49,043 nt of DNA from Carideicomes alvinocaridis (GCA_005473895.2 SRJI02000035.1:1-49043); one strand, 5' to 3'. Counted from the first letter of the stretch, positions 1-8,000 are shown. The notes: generated from the sequence alone by a model not told the origin. Numbers and translations: made by a program.

Positions 1-228
1 CACCTCGGTCACCTCGGTGCGCAGCCGTGCGGCCTCGGCCTCCGGGATGGTGCCGCGGGCGCGGTCACGCTCCACCTCGGCCAGCTGGTCGCGGTAGACG
101 GCGATGTCGGATTCCGCGGCGCCCTCTTCGGCGCGCGCCGAGCCGGCCCGCCGCCCCCGCAGCAGGACAAGCGCGAGCGGCGCGGCCACGGCCAGCGCGA
201 GAATGACGGTGAGCGCCCAGAACAGCAT
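1..228 (-). CDS. ccmI: CcmI, cytochrome c biogenesis protein, N-terminal part (cut by window edge)
   Basis: The minus-strand frame opens with ATG at 228 and runs off the window after 76 codons. It begins with one membrane span (residues about 2-23), followed by an Arg-rich cytoplasmic stretch and then the segment VYRDQLAEVERDRARG, which is the typical CcmI motif just after the first span. In the family, CcmI works with CcmF and CcmH in the membrane haem-ligation complex that presents apocytochrome c for haem attachment in the periplasm. The gene diverges from soxB, with 175 nt between the two starts. Only the N-terminus is visible, so the length and the TPR-like periplasmic domain cannot be checked. 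Confidence 0.85.
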   Translation of the reverse strand, partial: MLFWALTVILALAVAAPLALVLLRGRRAGSARAEEGAAESDIAVYRDQLAEVERDRARGTIPEAEAARLRTEVTEV

Positions 229-311
229 GCGGTCTCCGGTCCGAAAATCCCCACCGATCTAACCCCTGGGCCCGGGTGGAAAAAGGGCAAAACGCCGGGA
301 TGCCACGCCAT

Positions 312-335
312 GTCGCAACTGCGTCGCATTGTGAC
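312..335. promoter_or_regulatory. Imperfect dyad between ccmI and soxB
   Basis: GTCGCAA (312-318) and TTGTGAC (329-335) form a 6-of-7 inverted repeat, with TGCG-T-CGCA nested inside but centred one base off. It lies about 70 nt upstream of soxB in the divergent region. It could be an operator for sarcosine catabolism, but no regulator is encoded nearby and the match could be chance. Confidence 0.25.
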
Positions 336-403
336 GCCTCCCGGCATGGGTCATTGAAGGAAGCGGGCCAGATAGGGCCAGACTGACAGCCGGGATTCGA
401 GTG

Positions 404-1648
404 ATGAAACGCTACTCCGCCTTTGCCATCGCCCGCGAAGCCATGCGCCATCACGAGGGATGGGAACGCGCCTGGGCCTCGCCGGAGCCGAAACGCAAAT
501 ACGACGTCATCATCATCGGGGCGGGGGGCCATGGCCTCGCCACCGCCTATTACCTCGGCAAGAATTTCGGCATCACCAACGTGGCGATCCTCGAAAAGGG
601 CTGGCTGGGCGGCGGCAATACGGGGCGAAACACGACCATCATCCGCTCAAACTACCTGCAGGATCCGTCGGCGGCGATCTTCGAGAAGTCGCGCTCGCTC
701 TACGAGACGATGAGCCAGGACCTGAACATGAACGTCATGTTCTCGCCCCGCGGCGTCATGATGCTGGCCCAGACCGAGCACGAGGTCCGCGGCTGGAAGC
801 GCACCGCCCATGCCAATGCCCTGCAGGGGGTCACGACCGAGTTCATCTCGCCCCGGCGGGTCAAGGAGCTTTGCCCGATCATGAATATCGACGGGCCGCG
901 CTACCCGGTGCTGGGCGCGCTCTGGCAGCCGCGCGGCGGCACGGCGCGGCACGACGCCGTGGCCTGGGGCTATGCGCGGGCCTGCTCGGCCATGGGCATG
1001 CACGTGATCCAGAAATGCGAGGTCACCGGCATCCGCTCCGAGGGGGGCAAGGTCCGCGGCGTCACCACCAGCCGCGGCGACATCGATTGCGACAAGCTGG
1101 GCATCGTGGTGGCGGGCAATTCGGGCCACGTGGCCAACATGGCGGGCTTCCGCCTGCCGCTGGAATCCGTGGCGCTGCAGGCGCTGGTGTCGGAGCCGAT
1201 CAAGCCCTGCATGGACGTCGTCGTCATGGCCAACACGGTGCACGGCTACATGAGCCAGTCCGACAAGGGCGAGATGGTGATCGGCGGCGGTACAGACGGC
1301 TACAACAACTACACCCAGCGCGGCGCCTTCCACCACATCGAGGAGACGGTGCGCGCGTTGGTGGAGACCTTCCCGATGATCTCGCGCCTCAAGATGCTGC
1401 GGCAATGGGGCGGGATCGTCGACGTCACCGGCGACCGCTCGCCCATCCTGTCGAAGACGCCGCTGGAGAACTGCTTCATCAACGCGGGTTGGGGCACCGG
1501 CGGGTTCAAGGCGATCCCGGGCTCGGGCTGGGGCTTTGCCGAACTCATGGCGCGCGGCCATTCCACGCTCTGCGACGGCTTCGAGCTCGACCGCTTCCGC
1601 GAGGGCCGCTTCGTGGACGAATCCGTCGCCGCCGGGGTGGCCCATTGA
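404..1648 (+). CDS. soxB: Sarcosine oxidase, subunit beta
   Basis: A 414-residue FAD-dependent subunit of the heterotetrameric sarcosine oxidase. The enzyme oxidises sarcosine to glycine, passing the one-carbon unit to tetrahydrofolate and producing hydrogen peroxide. The dinucleotide-binding motif GAGGHG is at residues 39-44. The GGGNTGRNTT segment and the C-terminal GWGTGGFKAIPGSGW segment are hallmarks of this subunit. ATG 404 is preferred over the in-frame GTG at 401 because family members begin MKRYSAF. Its partners soxD, soxA and soxG are on the same strand, but two small membrane-protein genes and a terminator separate soxB from them, which is unlike the usual compact soxBDAG order. 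Intact and full length. Confidence 0.95.
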   Translation: MKRYSAFAIAREAMRHHEGWERAWASPEPKRKYDVIIIGAGGHGLATAYYLGKNFGITNVAILEKGWLGGGNTGRNTTIIRSNYLQDPSAAIFEKSRSLYETMSQDLNMNVMFSPRGVMMLAQTEHEVRGWKRTAHANALQGVTTEFISPRRVKELCPIMNIDGPRYPVLGALWQPRGGTARHDAVAWGYARACSAMGMHVIQKCEVTGIRSEGGKVRGVTTSRGDIDCDKLGIVVAGNSGHVANMAGFRLPLESVALQALVSEPIKPCMDVVVMANTVHGYMSQSDKGEMVIGGGTDGYNNYTQRGAFHHIEETVRALVETFPMISRLKMLRQWGGIVDVTGDRSPILSKTPLENCFINAGWGTGGFKAIPGSGWGFAELMARGHSTLCDGFELDRFREGRFVDESVAAGVAH

Positions 1649-1714
1649 GACGCGCCGCGCCCTCCCGCCCTGCGGCAGGATTACCGCAGTGCCGCGACAA
1701 CCGCAGCGCCGGCG

Positions 1715-1740
1715 GGAACCGCCGCTTCGGACGCTCCGTT
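1715..1740 (+). promoter_or_regulatory. EcfG-type (general stress response) promoter
   Basis: Exact GGAAC (1715-1719), 17-nt spacer, CGTT (1737-1740). This is the consensus for the alphaproteobacterial general-stress sigma factor EcfG. The next start codon (1776) follows after 35 nt. Confidence 0.7.
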
Positions 1741-1775
1741 GTCATGCCGATCACGCATGAGAACGGAGACATCCA

Positions 1776-2078
1776 ATGTCCGATCATAACAACAACACTC
1801 ATACTTACGTGGAACGCGAAACCCCGCGGCGGTCCGGCTCGTCTGCGGGTATCGCCTTCGTCCTTGGCGGCGTTGTCGTCGTCGTGGCCCTGCTGGCATG
1901 GGCCTTCTGGGGCGACCTGGTCCCCGGCGAGGCCAATGATGGGGCGGATATCAGCGTGTCCGTCGATGGCGACGGTGCGACCGACGATGCGGCCCAGGCC
2001 GTCGAAGGCGCGGCCGAGTCCGTCGAAGGCGCCGCGGACTCCGTGGGCGACGCGGCACAGGACACCGCGAACGACTGA
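1776..2078 (+). CDS. Small single-span membrane protein with acidic tail (paralogue 1)
   Basis: A 100-residue protein I cannot assign to a named family. A polar N-terminus (about 22 residues, Arg-rich just before the membrane) precedes one span, residues about 24-46 (AGIAFVLGGVVVVVALLAW). A very acidic Ala/Asp/Glu tail follows, ending in three 7-residue repeats of the type VEGAAES. The positive-inside rule predicts N-in, with the acidic tail in the periplasm. GGAG at 1765-1768 serves as ribosome site. It shares the span signature AGIAFV...(F/W)G with the gene at 2337. Both sit between soxB and soxD, and both have GGAAC-type promoters at the same 35-nt distance from the start. A role in envelope stress is inference from the promoter only. 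Confidence 0.8.
   Translation: MSDHNNNTHTYVERETPRRSGSSAGIAFVLGGVVVVVALLAWAFWGDLVPGEANDGADISVSVDGDGATDDAAQAVEGAAESVEGAADSVGDAAQDTAND
2001..2063 (+). repeat. 21-bp in-frame tandem repeat, three copies
   Basis: Units at 2001-2021, 2022-2042 and 2043-2063 each start GTCGAAGGCG or a variant of it. They encode the 7-residue repeats of the acidic tail. The third copy is more diverged. Confidence 0.75.
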
Positions 2079-2100
2079 TCACGTCCGGCGACAGGATCCC

Positions 2101-2130
2101 GGGGCCGGCCACCAGCGGTGCGCCGGCCCC
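2101..2130. terminator. GC-rich hairpin after first small membrane gene
   Basis: GGGGCCGGC (2101-2109) pairs with GCCGGCCCC (2122-2130) across a 12-nt loop. No T-run follows, so it is a weak terminator or an RNA-stabilising stem. A second dyad follows (GGAAACC 2176-2182 with GGTTTCC 2208-2214). Confidence 0.45.
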
Positions 2131-2275
2131 GATGGCGTCGCCCGGCCCCGGCGCGGGGCGGCCCCTGGAAGCGCGGGAAACCGGCGCCAAACCGCTCAGT
2201 GCTGGCAGGTTTCCGCTACGTCATGTCGGGAAGCTGCCGGGCCTCGGCTGAACGCCGCCTTCCGCGCAAGGCGCC

Positions 2276-2301
2276 GGAACGCCGGTTTCGGGCTGCATGT
2301 T
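2276..2301 (+). promoter_or_regulatory. EcfG-like promoter (one mismatch)
   Basis: GGAAC (2276-2280), 17-nt spacer, TGTT (2298-2301) in place of CGTT. The start at 2337 follows after 35 nt, the same spacing as in the paralogue upstream, which supports it despite the mismatch. Confidence 0.5.
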
Positions 2302-2336
2302 GATCGGGCAGTGACGCCCAGACATGGAGCCTACAC

Positions 2337-2639
2337 ATGTACGACAACACCAATTCCCCCAATCCCAACGCATCGCGCGACCTGCGTGCCCGCACCGCGG
2401 GGGGCGGGGCCGGTATCGCCTTCGTCTTCCTTGGTATCGTGCTGCTGCTCGCCATTCTCGGCTGGCTCTTCTTCGGCACGGCTGATGGCACCGACCCGAA
2501 CGGCGCGGCGGAACAGCCCGTCGCTGGCACTGTGCAGGACGGCGCGACCGGCACCGGCACCGCGCTGCCCGAAGGCACCACGACCGCACCGGCAGAGGAC
2601 GGCGCCGCGACGCCCGCAGCCCCCGCACCGGCGGACTGA
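2337..2639 (+). CDS. Small single-span membrane protein with acidic Ala/Pro/Thr tail (paralogue 2)
   Basis: A 100-residue protein with no recognised family. A short polar N-terminus with Arg residues precedes one span, residues about 24-46 (AGIAFVFLGIVLLLAILGW), ending FFG. The tail is low-complexity, acidic and rich in Ala, Thr, Gly and Pro, predicted periplasmic. The span aligns residue for residue with that of the 1776 gene and both proteins are exactly 100 residues, so the pair probably arose by duplication while the tails diverged. A strong intrinsic terminator follows directly. Function unknown; the promoter suggests general-stress expression. Confidence 0.8.
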   Translation: MYDNTNSPNPNASRDLRARTAGGGAGIAFVFLGIVLLLAILGWLFFGTADGTDPNGAAEQPVAGTVQDGATGTGTALPEGTTTAPAEDGAATPAAPAPAD

Positions 2640-2666
2640 CGCCACCCCGATCTTTCCGGCGCACCC

Positions 2667-2696
2667 GGCCGGCCGCCTCGTTGCGGCCGGCCTTTT
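2667..2696 (+). terminator. Strong intrinsic terminator upstream of soxD
   Basis: A perfect 10-bp stem GGCCGGCCGC (2667-2676) / GCGGCCGGCC (2683-2692) with a 6-nt loop, followed by TTTT (2693-2696). It ends the small membrane gene and lies only 39 nt before the soxD start, so soxDAG needs readthrough or a promoter in that gap, where I see none. Confidence 0.85.
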
Positions 2697-2735
2697 CGCG
2701 TGCGCTCTCCTCCAGCCACGCGAAGGAGCCCGGCC

Positions 2736-3065
2736 ATGCTGATCCTCACCTGTCCCTGTTGCGGCGTGACCGCCGAGGAAACCGAGTTCCATGGTGGCGG
2801 CGAGGCGCATCTGACCCGCCACGGTCCGGACTCGGATGACGACCAGTTCCACGACTACCTCTTCATGCGGGAAAACCCCCGCGGCGTGCATTTCGAGCGC
2901 TGGCGCCACGTCTATGGCTGCGGCAAGTGGTTCCACGCCGCCCGCGACACCGTCACGCTAGAGGTCTTCGGGACCTACCCGGCCCAGACCACCGAGCCGC
3001 CGCAGCATATCCGCGAGGCGATCAGCGCCAGACGCCCCGGCTGGTCCTGGCGGGGCCTCTCATGA
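2736..3065 (+). CDS. soxD: Sarcosine oxidase, subunit delta
   Basis: The 109-residue small zinc-binding subunit of heterotetrameric sarcosine oxidase. The N-terminal CPCCG (residues 6-10) and the later YGCGKWFHAARDT segment are the family signature; the cysteines and a histidine hold a structural zinc. ATG 2736 is chosen because AAGGAG at 2723-2728 sits at good distance and the protein then begins MLILTCPCCG as in relatives. The complex uses the alpha subunit's tetrahydrofolate site to capture the methylene group. It is the first gene of the soxD-soxA-soxG group. Confidence 0.93.
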   Translation: MLILTCPCCGVTAEETEFHGGGEAHLTRHGPDSDDDQFHDYLFMRENPRGVHFERWRHVYGCGKWFHAARDTVTLEVFGTYPAQTTEPPQHIREAISARRPGWSWRGLS

Positions 3066-3090
3066 GGGGCGCGCCCGCCGGCCGGTCCGC

Positions 3091-3155
3091 GGCTCTTCTT
3101 CATCTTGCCGAGAAAACTCTCGGGGGGTCCGGGGGGCAGACGGCCCCCCGGGGTC
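3091..3155 (-). repeat. Dispersed intergenic element, type 1 (reverse orientation)
   Basis: Read on the minus strand it gives a G/C-run hairpin (CCGGGGGG / CCCCCCGG around 3129-3152), then a diverged copy of CCCCGGAGTTTTTCGGGC and the conserved tail GCAAGATGAAGAAG (3096-3109 complement). Better copies lie at 36076-36105 and 45017-45043. It fills the soxD-soxA gap. Confidence 0.6.
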
Positions 3156-3177
3156 TCAACAAGCGGGACAGACATAC

Positions 3178-6100
3178 ATGAGCACACGTCTTGCCAGGGG
3201 CGGCCGCCTGATCGACCGCGCGCGCCCCGTCGAATATCGCTTCAACGGCCGCCGCCTGACCGGCTTCGCGGGGGACACGCTGGCCTCCGCGCTGCTGGGC
3301 TCGGGGCAGATGCTCATGGGGCGCAGCTTCAAGTATCACCGGCCGCGCGGCCCCGTCGCCTCGGGCGCGGAAGAGCCCAACGCGCTGGTGAACCTGGGCG
3401 AGGGCGGGCGGTTCGAGCCCAACCAGCGCGCCACCACGACCGAGCTTTTCGAGGGCCTCACCGCCACCTCGCAGAACCACTGGCCGAGCCTCGACTACGA
3501 CGTGGGCGCGGTGAACACGGCGCTGTCGCGCTTCCTGCCGGCGGGGTTCTATTACAAGACCTTCATGTCGCCGCGCCCCTTCTGGAAGCATCTCTACGAG
3601 CCGTTCATCCGCAAATCCGCGGGCCTCGGCAAGGCGCCGACGCAGCCTGACGCGGACCGCTACGAGCATTTCCACCATTTCTGCGACGTGCTGGTGGTGG
3701 GCGGCGGCGTGGCCGGGCTGCTGGCCGCGCGCGAGGCGGGCCGCGCCGGGGCCCGCGTGCTGCTCATGGAACAGACCGCCCATTGGGGCGGCCGCGCCCC
3801 GGTCGACGGCGACCGCATCGACGGGCAGGCGGCCGAGGACTGGGTCCGCCACATCGTCACCGAGCTGGAAGCGATGGAGAACGTGCAGCTCCGCCTGCGC
3901 TGCATGGGCGCCGGGGTCTACGATCACGGCTATGCCCTGGGCTACGAGCGGCTGACGGATCACCTGCCGGGCGCCGATGGCCCGCGGCACCGGCTCTGGC
4001 GCATCCGGGCGGGGCGCATCGTCACCGCCACCGGCGCGATCGAGCGGCCGCTCTCCTTTGCCGGCAACGACATCCCGGGCGTCATGCTCGCCTCCGCCGC
4101 GCGCGACTACGCGGTGAACTGGGGCGTCTCGGTGGGTGACCGGGTGCTGGTGGTGACCAACAACGACGACGCCTATCGCACCGCGCTGGTGCTGAAGGAG
4201 GCCGGGCTCGACGTGCCGGCCGTGGTCGATGCGCGGCCCGAGGGCGGTGGCGAGCTTGCCCGCCGCGCCGAGGCGGCCGGCATCCGTGTGCTGAAGGGCA
4301 AGGCGGTGGCCAAGGCGAAGGGCGGCAAGCATGTCACCGGCGCCGTGATCTCGTCGCAGGCGGGCGAGGGCGCGATGCTGGAAGAGATCGCCTGCGACGC
4401 CATCGCCATGTCGGGCGGCTGGTCGCCGGTGGTCCACCTCTGGTCCCATTGCGGCGGCAAGCTCAGCTGGGACGAGGCGGGCGCCATGTTCCGCCCCGAT
4501 CCGGACCTGCCGCCCACGGGCGCGGACGGGGCGGGCTTCGTCATCGCGGCGGGCGCGGCCAACGGTCACCTCATGCTGGGCGAGACCCTGCGCGACGCGG
4601 CCGAGGCCGGCGCGCGGGCGGTCTCGGAGCTTGGCGCTACACCGGCCAGCCCCGGCGCGCTGCCCGCAGCCGAGGCGCCGGAGGAGGCGCCGCTTTTCCC
4701 GGTCTGGATGATGCCGCAGGGCGCGGGCCACGAGCTGCGGTCGAAGGCCTGGCTCGACTACCAGAACGACGTGAAGGTCTCGGACGTGCGGCTGGCCGCG
4801 CAGGAGGGCTACGAGAGCGTCGAGCACGCCAAGCGTTACACCACGCTCGGCATGGCCACCGATCAGGGCAAGCTGAGCAACATCAACGGGCTTGCCACCC
4901 TGGCCCAGCGGCTGGGCACCGAGATCCCCAAGGTCGGCACGACAACCTTCCGGCCGCCCTACACGCCGATCTCCTTCGGGGCGATCGCGGGCGAGGCGCG
5001 GGGCGAGACGTTCCAGCCGATCCGGCGCACCCCGATCCAGGACTGGCACGAGGCCCGCGGCGCGCATTTCGAGCCGGTGGGCCAGTGGCGCCGTCCCTAT
5101 TGCTACCCGCAGGGCGGAGAGACCCACGGCCAGGCCGTCGCGCGCGAGATCGACGCCACCCGCGGCTCACTGGGGCTGCTGGACGCCTCGACGCTGGGCA
5201 AGATCCTCGTCAGCGGGCCGGACGCGCCGCGCTTCATGGACATGCTCTATACCAACATGATGTCGACGCTGAAGCCGGGGAAGTGCCGCTACGGGCTGAT
5301 GTGTTCCGAGAACGGCTTTCTCATGGATGACGGCGTGGTGGCCCGAATCGACGAGCAGACCTTTCTCTGCCACACCACCTCGGGCGGGGCCGACAGCGTC
5401 CATGCCCACATGGAGGAATGGCTGCAGACCGAATGGTGGGACTGGAAGGTCCACACCGCCAACGTGACCGAGCAATATGCCCAGATCGCGGTGGTGGGCC
5501 CCAATTCCCGCAAGGTTCTGGAAAAGCTGGGCGGCATCGACGTCTCGGCCGAGAGCTTTCGCTTCATGGACTGGAAGGAGGGGGTTCTGGGCGGTGTCCG
5601 GACACGACTCTTCCGTATTTCGTTCTCCGGCGAGTTGAGTTATGAATTGGCGGTGCCTGCCAGCGAGGGTCGCGCCGTGTGGGATGCGTTGCTGGGGGCC
5701 GGGGAAGAGTTCGGCGCGACACCTTACGGGACTGAAGCGCTGCACGTGATGCGGGCCGAGAAGGGCTTCATCATGATCGGCGACGAGACGGACGGCACCG
5801 TGATCCCCCAGGATCTCGGGCTCGATTGGGCCATCTCGAAGAAGAAGACGGATTACATCGGCAAGCGCGCGCAGATGCGCAGCCACATGGCCGATCCCGA
5901 AAGGTGGAAGCTGGTGGGGCTGGAGACCGTGGACGGCTCCGTCCTGCCCGACGGCGCCTATGCGGTGGCCGAGGGGCGCAATGCCAACGGCCAGCGCAAG
6001 GTGCAGGGCCGGGTGACCTCCACCTACCATTCGCCGACGCTTGGGCGGGGCATCGCCATGGGGCTGGTCCTGCACGGGCCGGACCGCATGGGCGAAGTGC

Positions 6101-6192
6101 TCGACTTCCCGAAGGTGGACGGCGAGGTGGTGCAGGCAAAAATCGTCGACCAGATCTTCTTCGACAAGGACGGGGAGAAGCAGAATGTCTGA
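3178..6192 (+). CDS. soxA: Sarcosine oxidase, subunit alpha
   Basis: A 1004-residue large subunit. The N-terminal part has a ferredoxin-like fold region (FNGRRLTGFAGDTLASAL), then an NAD-binding oxidoreductase domain with DVLVVGGGVAGLLAAREAG near residues 170-190. The C-terminal third, from about residue 600, is an aminomethyltransferase (GcvT-like) domain that binds tetrahydrofolate and captures the one-carbon unit. It forms the tetramer with SoxB, SoxD and SoxG in the cytoplasm. Length is typical and the frame is uninterrupted. The last 8 nt overlap the soxG start, which suggests translational coupling. No strong ribosome site precedes ATG 3178, where the intergenic repeat ends. Confidence 0.95.
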   Translation: MSTRLARGGRLIDRARPVEYRFNGRRLTGFAGDTLASALLGSGQMLMGRSFKYHRPRGPVASGAEEPNALVNLGEGGRFEPNQRATTTELFEGLTATSQNHWPSLDYDVGAVNTALSRFLPAGFYYKTFMSPRPFWKHLYEPFIRKSAGLGKAPTQPDADRYEHFHHFCDVLVVGGGVAGLLAAREAGRAGARVLLMEQTAHWGGRAPVDGDRIDGQAAEDWVRHIVTELEAMENVQLRLRCMGAGVYDHGYALGYERLTDHLPGADGPRHRLWRIRAGRIVTATGAIERPLSFAGNDIPGVMLASAARDYAVNWGVSVGDRVLVVTNNDDAYRTALVLKEAGLDVPAVVDARPEGGGELARRAEAAGIRVLKGKAVAKAKGGKHVTGAVISSQAGEGAMLEEIACDAIAMSGGWSPVVHLWSHCGGKLSWDEAGAMFRPDPDLPPTGADGAGFVIAAGAANGHLMLGETLRDAAEAGARAVSELGATPASPGALPAAEAPEEAPLFPVWMMPQGAGHELRSKAWLDYQNDVKVSDVRLAAQEGYESVEHAKRYTTLGMATDQGKLSNINGLATLAQRLGTEIPKVGTTTFRPPYTPISFGAIAGEARGETFQPIRRTPIQDWHEARGAHFEPVGQWRRPYCYPQGGETHGQAVAREIDATRGSLGLLDASTLGKILVSGPDAPRFMDMLYTNMMSTLKPGKCRYGLMCSENGFLMDDGVVARIDEQTFLCHTTSGGADSVHAHMEEWLQTEWWDWKVHTANVTEQYAQIAVVGPNSRKVLEKLGGIDVSAESFRFMDWKEGVLGGVRTRLFRISFSGELSYELAVPASEGRAVWDALLGAGEEFGATPYGTEALHVMRAEKGFIMIGDETDGTVIPQDLGLDWAISKKKTDYIGKRAQMRSHMADPERWKLVGLETVDGSVLPDGAYAVAEGRNANGQRKVQGRVTSTYHSPTLGRGIAMGLVLHGPDRMGEVLDFPKVDGEVVQAKIVDQIFFDKDGEKQNV

Positions 6193-6754
6193 ACCGGTCT
6201 CGGCCCTGGGCGGGCTGCGCTACGAGGGCTTCGTGAGGGTGGAGGAACTGCCGCCGCGCGGAATGGTGACGCTGCGCGGCGACCTCGGGTCGGAGGGGCT
6301 GCGCCGCGCGGTCCGCGACCTGACCGGCCTCGACGTGCCCGACGCCGGCGGGGTGTCGCAGGGGGCGGAACATGCCGTCGCCTGGATGTCGCCGGACGAG
6401 CTGCTGCTGCTCATGCCGCACGCGGCGGCGCCCGAGGCGGTCACGCAGCTTCAGGCGGCGTTGGCCGGGGAGCATGCGATGGCGGTCGAGGTTTCCGACG
6501 CGCGGGCGATGTTCCGGCTTACCGGTTCCGGCGTGCGCGAGGTGGTGGCCAAGCTCGCCCCGGTGGACATGTCGCGCGCGGCCTTCCGGCCCGGCATGAT
6601 CCGCCGCACGCGCGTGGCGCAGGTGGCCGCCGCGCTCTGGATGCCGGAGGAGGATTGCGTCGAACTGGTCTGCTTCCGCTCGGTCGCCGCCTATGTCTTC
6701 GGCCTGCTGAAGGTTTCGGCGGCGAAGGGCGGCGAGGTCGGCGCGGGTTACTGA
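6185..6754 (+). CDS. soxG: Sarcosine oxidase, subunit gamma
   Basis: A 189-residue gamma subunit, starting at ATG 6185 inside the end of soxA. Family features are the SEPVSALGGLRYEGFVRVEELPP opening and a GcvT-related fold with MIRRTRVAQVAAALWM near the middle of the C-terminal half. It helps assemble the flavin-bearing core with SoxB. No folD, purU or glyA follows, although genes for tetrahydrofolate one-carbon handling often accompany this operon in other bacteria. Full length, no anomalies. Confidence 0.92.
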   Translation: MSEPVSALGGLRYEGFVRVEELPPRGMVTLRGDLGSEGLRRAVRDLTGLDVPDAGGVSQGAEHAVAWMSPDELLLLMPHAAAPEAVTQLQAALAGEHAMAVEVSDARAMFRLTGSGVREVVAKLAPVDMSRAAFRPGMIRRTRVAQVAAALWMPEEDCVELVCFRSVAAYVFGLLKVSAAKGGEVGAGY

Positions 6755-6832
6755 AGAAAGACCCTGGCGCCCCTTGCCTCCGGGCGCGGCGAGGATCAGA
6801 CAGGGGATCCGTCCCGACCACCGGAGGCCGCC

Positions 6833-7231
6833 TTGCGCCGCTCGATTCCGCCCCTGCTGTTCGGTGCGCTGCTCTTCCCGGGCAGCGCCCTGGCGGAGGA
6901 CATCTATTGCAGCATCACCCCGCATGGGCTGGACGTTCCCGTGGCCGAGCAGCTCTCCATCCGGCTGCTGCCGGGCCAGGAGGCGCTGGTCATCGACAAC
7001 CTGCTGGCCTACGCCACCGACCTGCCGCTCGAGGGCCAGGTCGTGCGCTCCGACGAGGCGCGGCTGGTGGTCTCCTGGTCCTTCCCGCTGACCTTTCAGG
7101 GGGGCGAGACGGAACTCATGCGCTCCGTCCTCTCCATGGACCGCAGGTCAGGCGACGCCACGGTCACCGCGAGTTTCGACCACGCCTCGAACCGGTTCTG
7201 GGGCCGGGGCGAGTGCGTGACACGGGATTAG
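6833..7231 (+). CDS. Small exported protein of unknown function
   Basis: 132 residues starting with TTG at 6833, chosen because GGAG at 6823-6826 is well placed and the product then begins with a clean signal peptide (MRRSIPPLLFGALLFPGSALA, cleavage about residue 21). The mature part is about 110 residues and beta-rich in appearance, with Cys near its N-terminus (DIYCSI) and near its C-terminus (GECVTRD) that could form a disulphide. I recognise no family. It follows soxG by 78 nt on the same strand and could be co-transcribed with it, but nothing ties its role to sarcosine use. Confidence 0.7.
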   Translation: MRRSIPPLLFGALLFPGSALAEDIYCSITPHGLDVPVAEQLSIRLLPGQEALVIDNLLAYATDLPLEGQVVRSDEARLVVSWSFPLTFQGGETELMRSVLSMDRRSGDATVTASFDHASNRFWGRGECVTRD

Positions 7232-7333
7232 GCCGACCCGCTGACGTTGAACCGCGACCCCGTTCCTCTGCCGGAGGAGGGGCCGGCACAGGGGCTTGCG
7301 CGCTGGCGCACCCGGTCGACGACGGGATAGGGC

Positions 7334-7364
7334 TTGACCTCACCGCCGCGCGCCTACCATCTAT
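7334..7364 (+). promoter_or_regulatory. Possible sigma-70 promoter for sodB
   Basis: TTGACC (7334-7339) with an AT-richer CATCTAT block (7358-7364) 18-19 nt downstream, 36 nt before sodB. The -35 is good and the -10 poor. Confidence 0.35.
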
Positions 7365-7400
7365 GCGCAAGCGAACACGAAACGAGAAAGGGGTCTCATC

Positions 7401-8000
7401 ATGGCTTTCGAACTTCCCGACCTGCCCTATGCCCACGACGCGCTGGAATCCTCCGGCATGTCGAAGGAGACGCTGGAATACCACCACGACATCCACCACA
7501 AGGCTTACGTCGACAATGGCAACAAGGCCATTTCCGGCACCGAGTGGGAAGGCAAGTCCGTCGAAGAGATCATCAAGGGCACCTACGACCCCAAGGCCGT
7601 GGCCCAGTCCGGCATCTTCAACAACGCCTCGCAATACTGGAACCACAACCAGTTCTGGGAAATGATGGCGCCCGGCGGCACCGGCATGCCCGGCGAGCTC
7701 GAGAAGGCGCTGAACGAGTCCTTCGGCTCGGTCGACGACTTCAAGAAGGAATTCGCCGCCGCGGGTGCCGGTCAGTTCGGCTCCGGCTGGGCGTGGCTGG
7801 TCAAGGACACCGACGGCTCGCTCAAGGTGACCAAGACCGAGAACGGGGTGAACCCGCTCTGCTTCGGCCAGACCGCGCTGCTGGGCTGCGACGTGTGGGA
7901 GCATTCCTACTACATCGACTTCCGCAACAAGCGCCCGGCTTACCTGGACAACTTCCTGAACAAGCTGGTCAACTGGGAAAACGTCGCCTCGCGCATGTGA
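7401..8000 (+). CDS. sodB: Superoxide dismutase, iron type
   Basis: A 199-residue cytoplasmic enzyme that converts superoxide to hydrogen peroxide and oxygen. By alignment from memory with E. coli SodB, the metal ligands are His28 (in EYHHDIHH), His82 (in WNHNQFW), Asp164 and His168 (in DVWEHSYY). Gln78, just before the second ligand, is the iron-type outer-sphere glutamine; manganese enzymes have Gly there. GAAAGGGG lies just before the ATG. A strong terminator follows at 8041. Single-gene unit. It provides the first step of a peroxide pathway that the catalase elsewhere in the window can complete. Confidence 0.96.
   Translation: MAFELPDLPYAHDALESSGMSKETLEYHHDIHHKAYVDNGNKAISGTEWEGKSVEEIIKGTYDPKAVAQSGIFNNASQYWNHNQFWEMMAPGGTGMPGELEKALNESFGSVDDFKKEFAAAGAGQFGSGWAWLVKDTDGSLKVTKTENGVNPLCFGQTALLGCDVWEHSYYIDFRNKRPAYLDNFLNKLVNWENVASRM

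Noticed and set aside
460-2742. Plus-strand 760-codon frame spanning soxB and the small membrane genes
   Set aside because: Crosses three real genes in another frame, including two terminators; Arg/Gly-rich nonsense product.
3100-5127. Minus-strand 675-codon frame inside soxA
   Set aside because: Opposite a clear soxA with conserved motifs; no ribosome site or family match.
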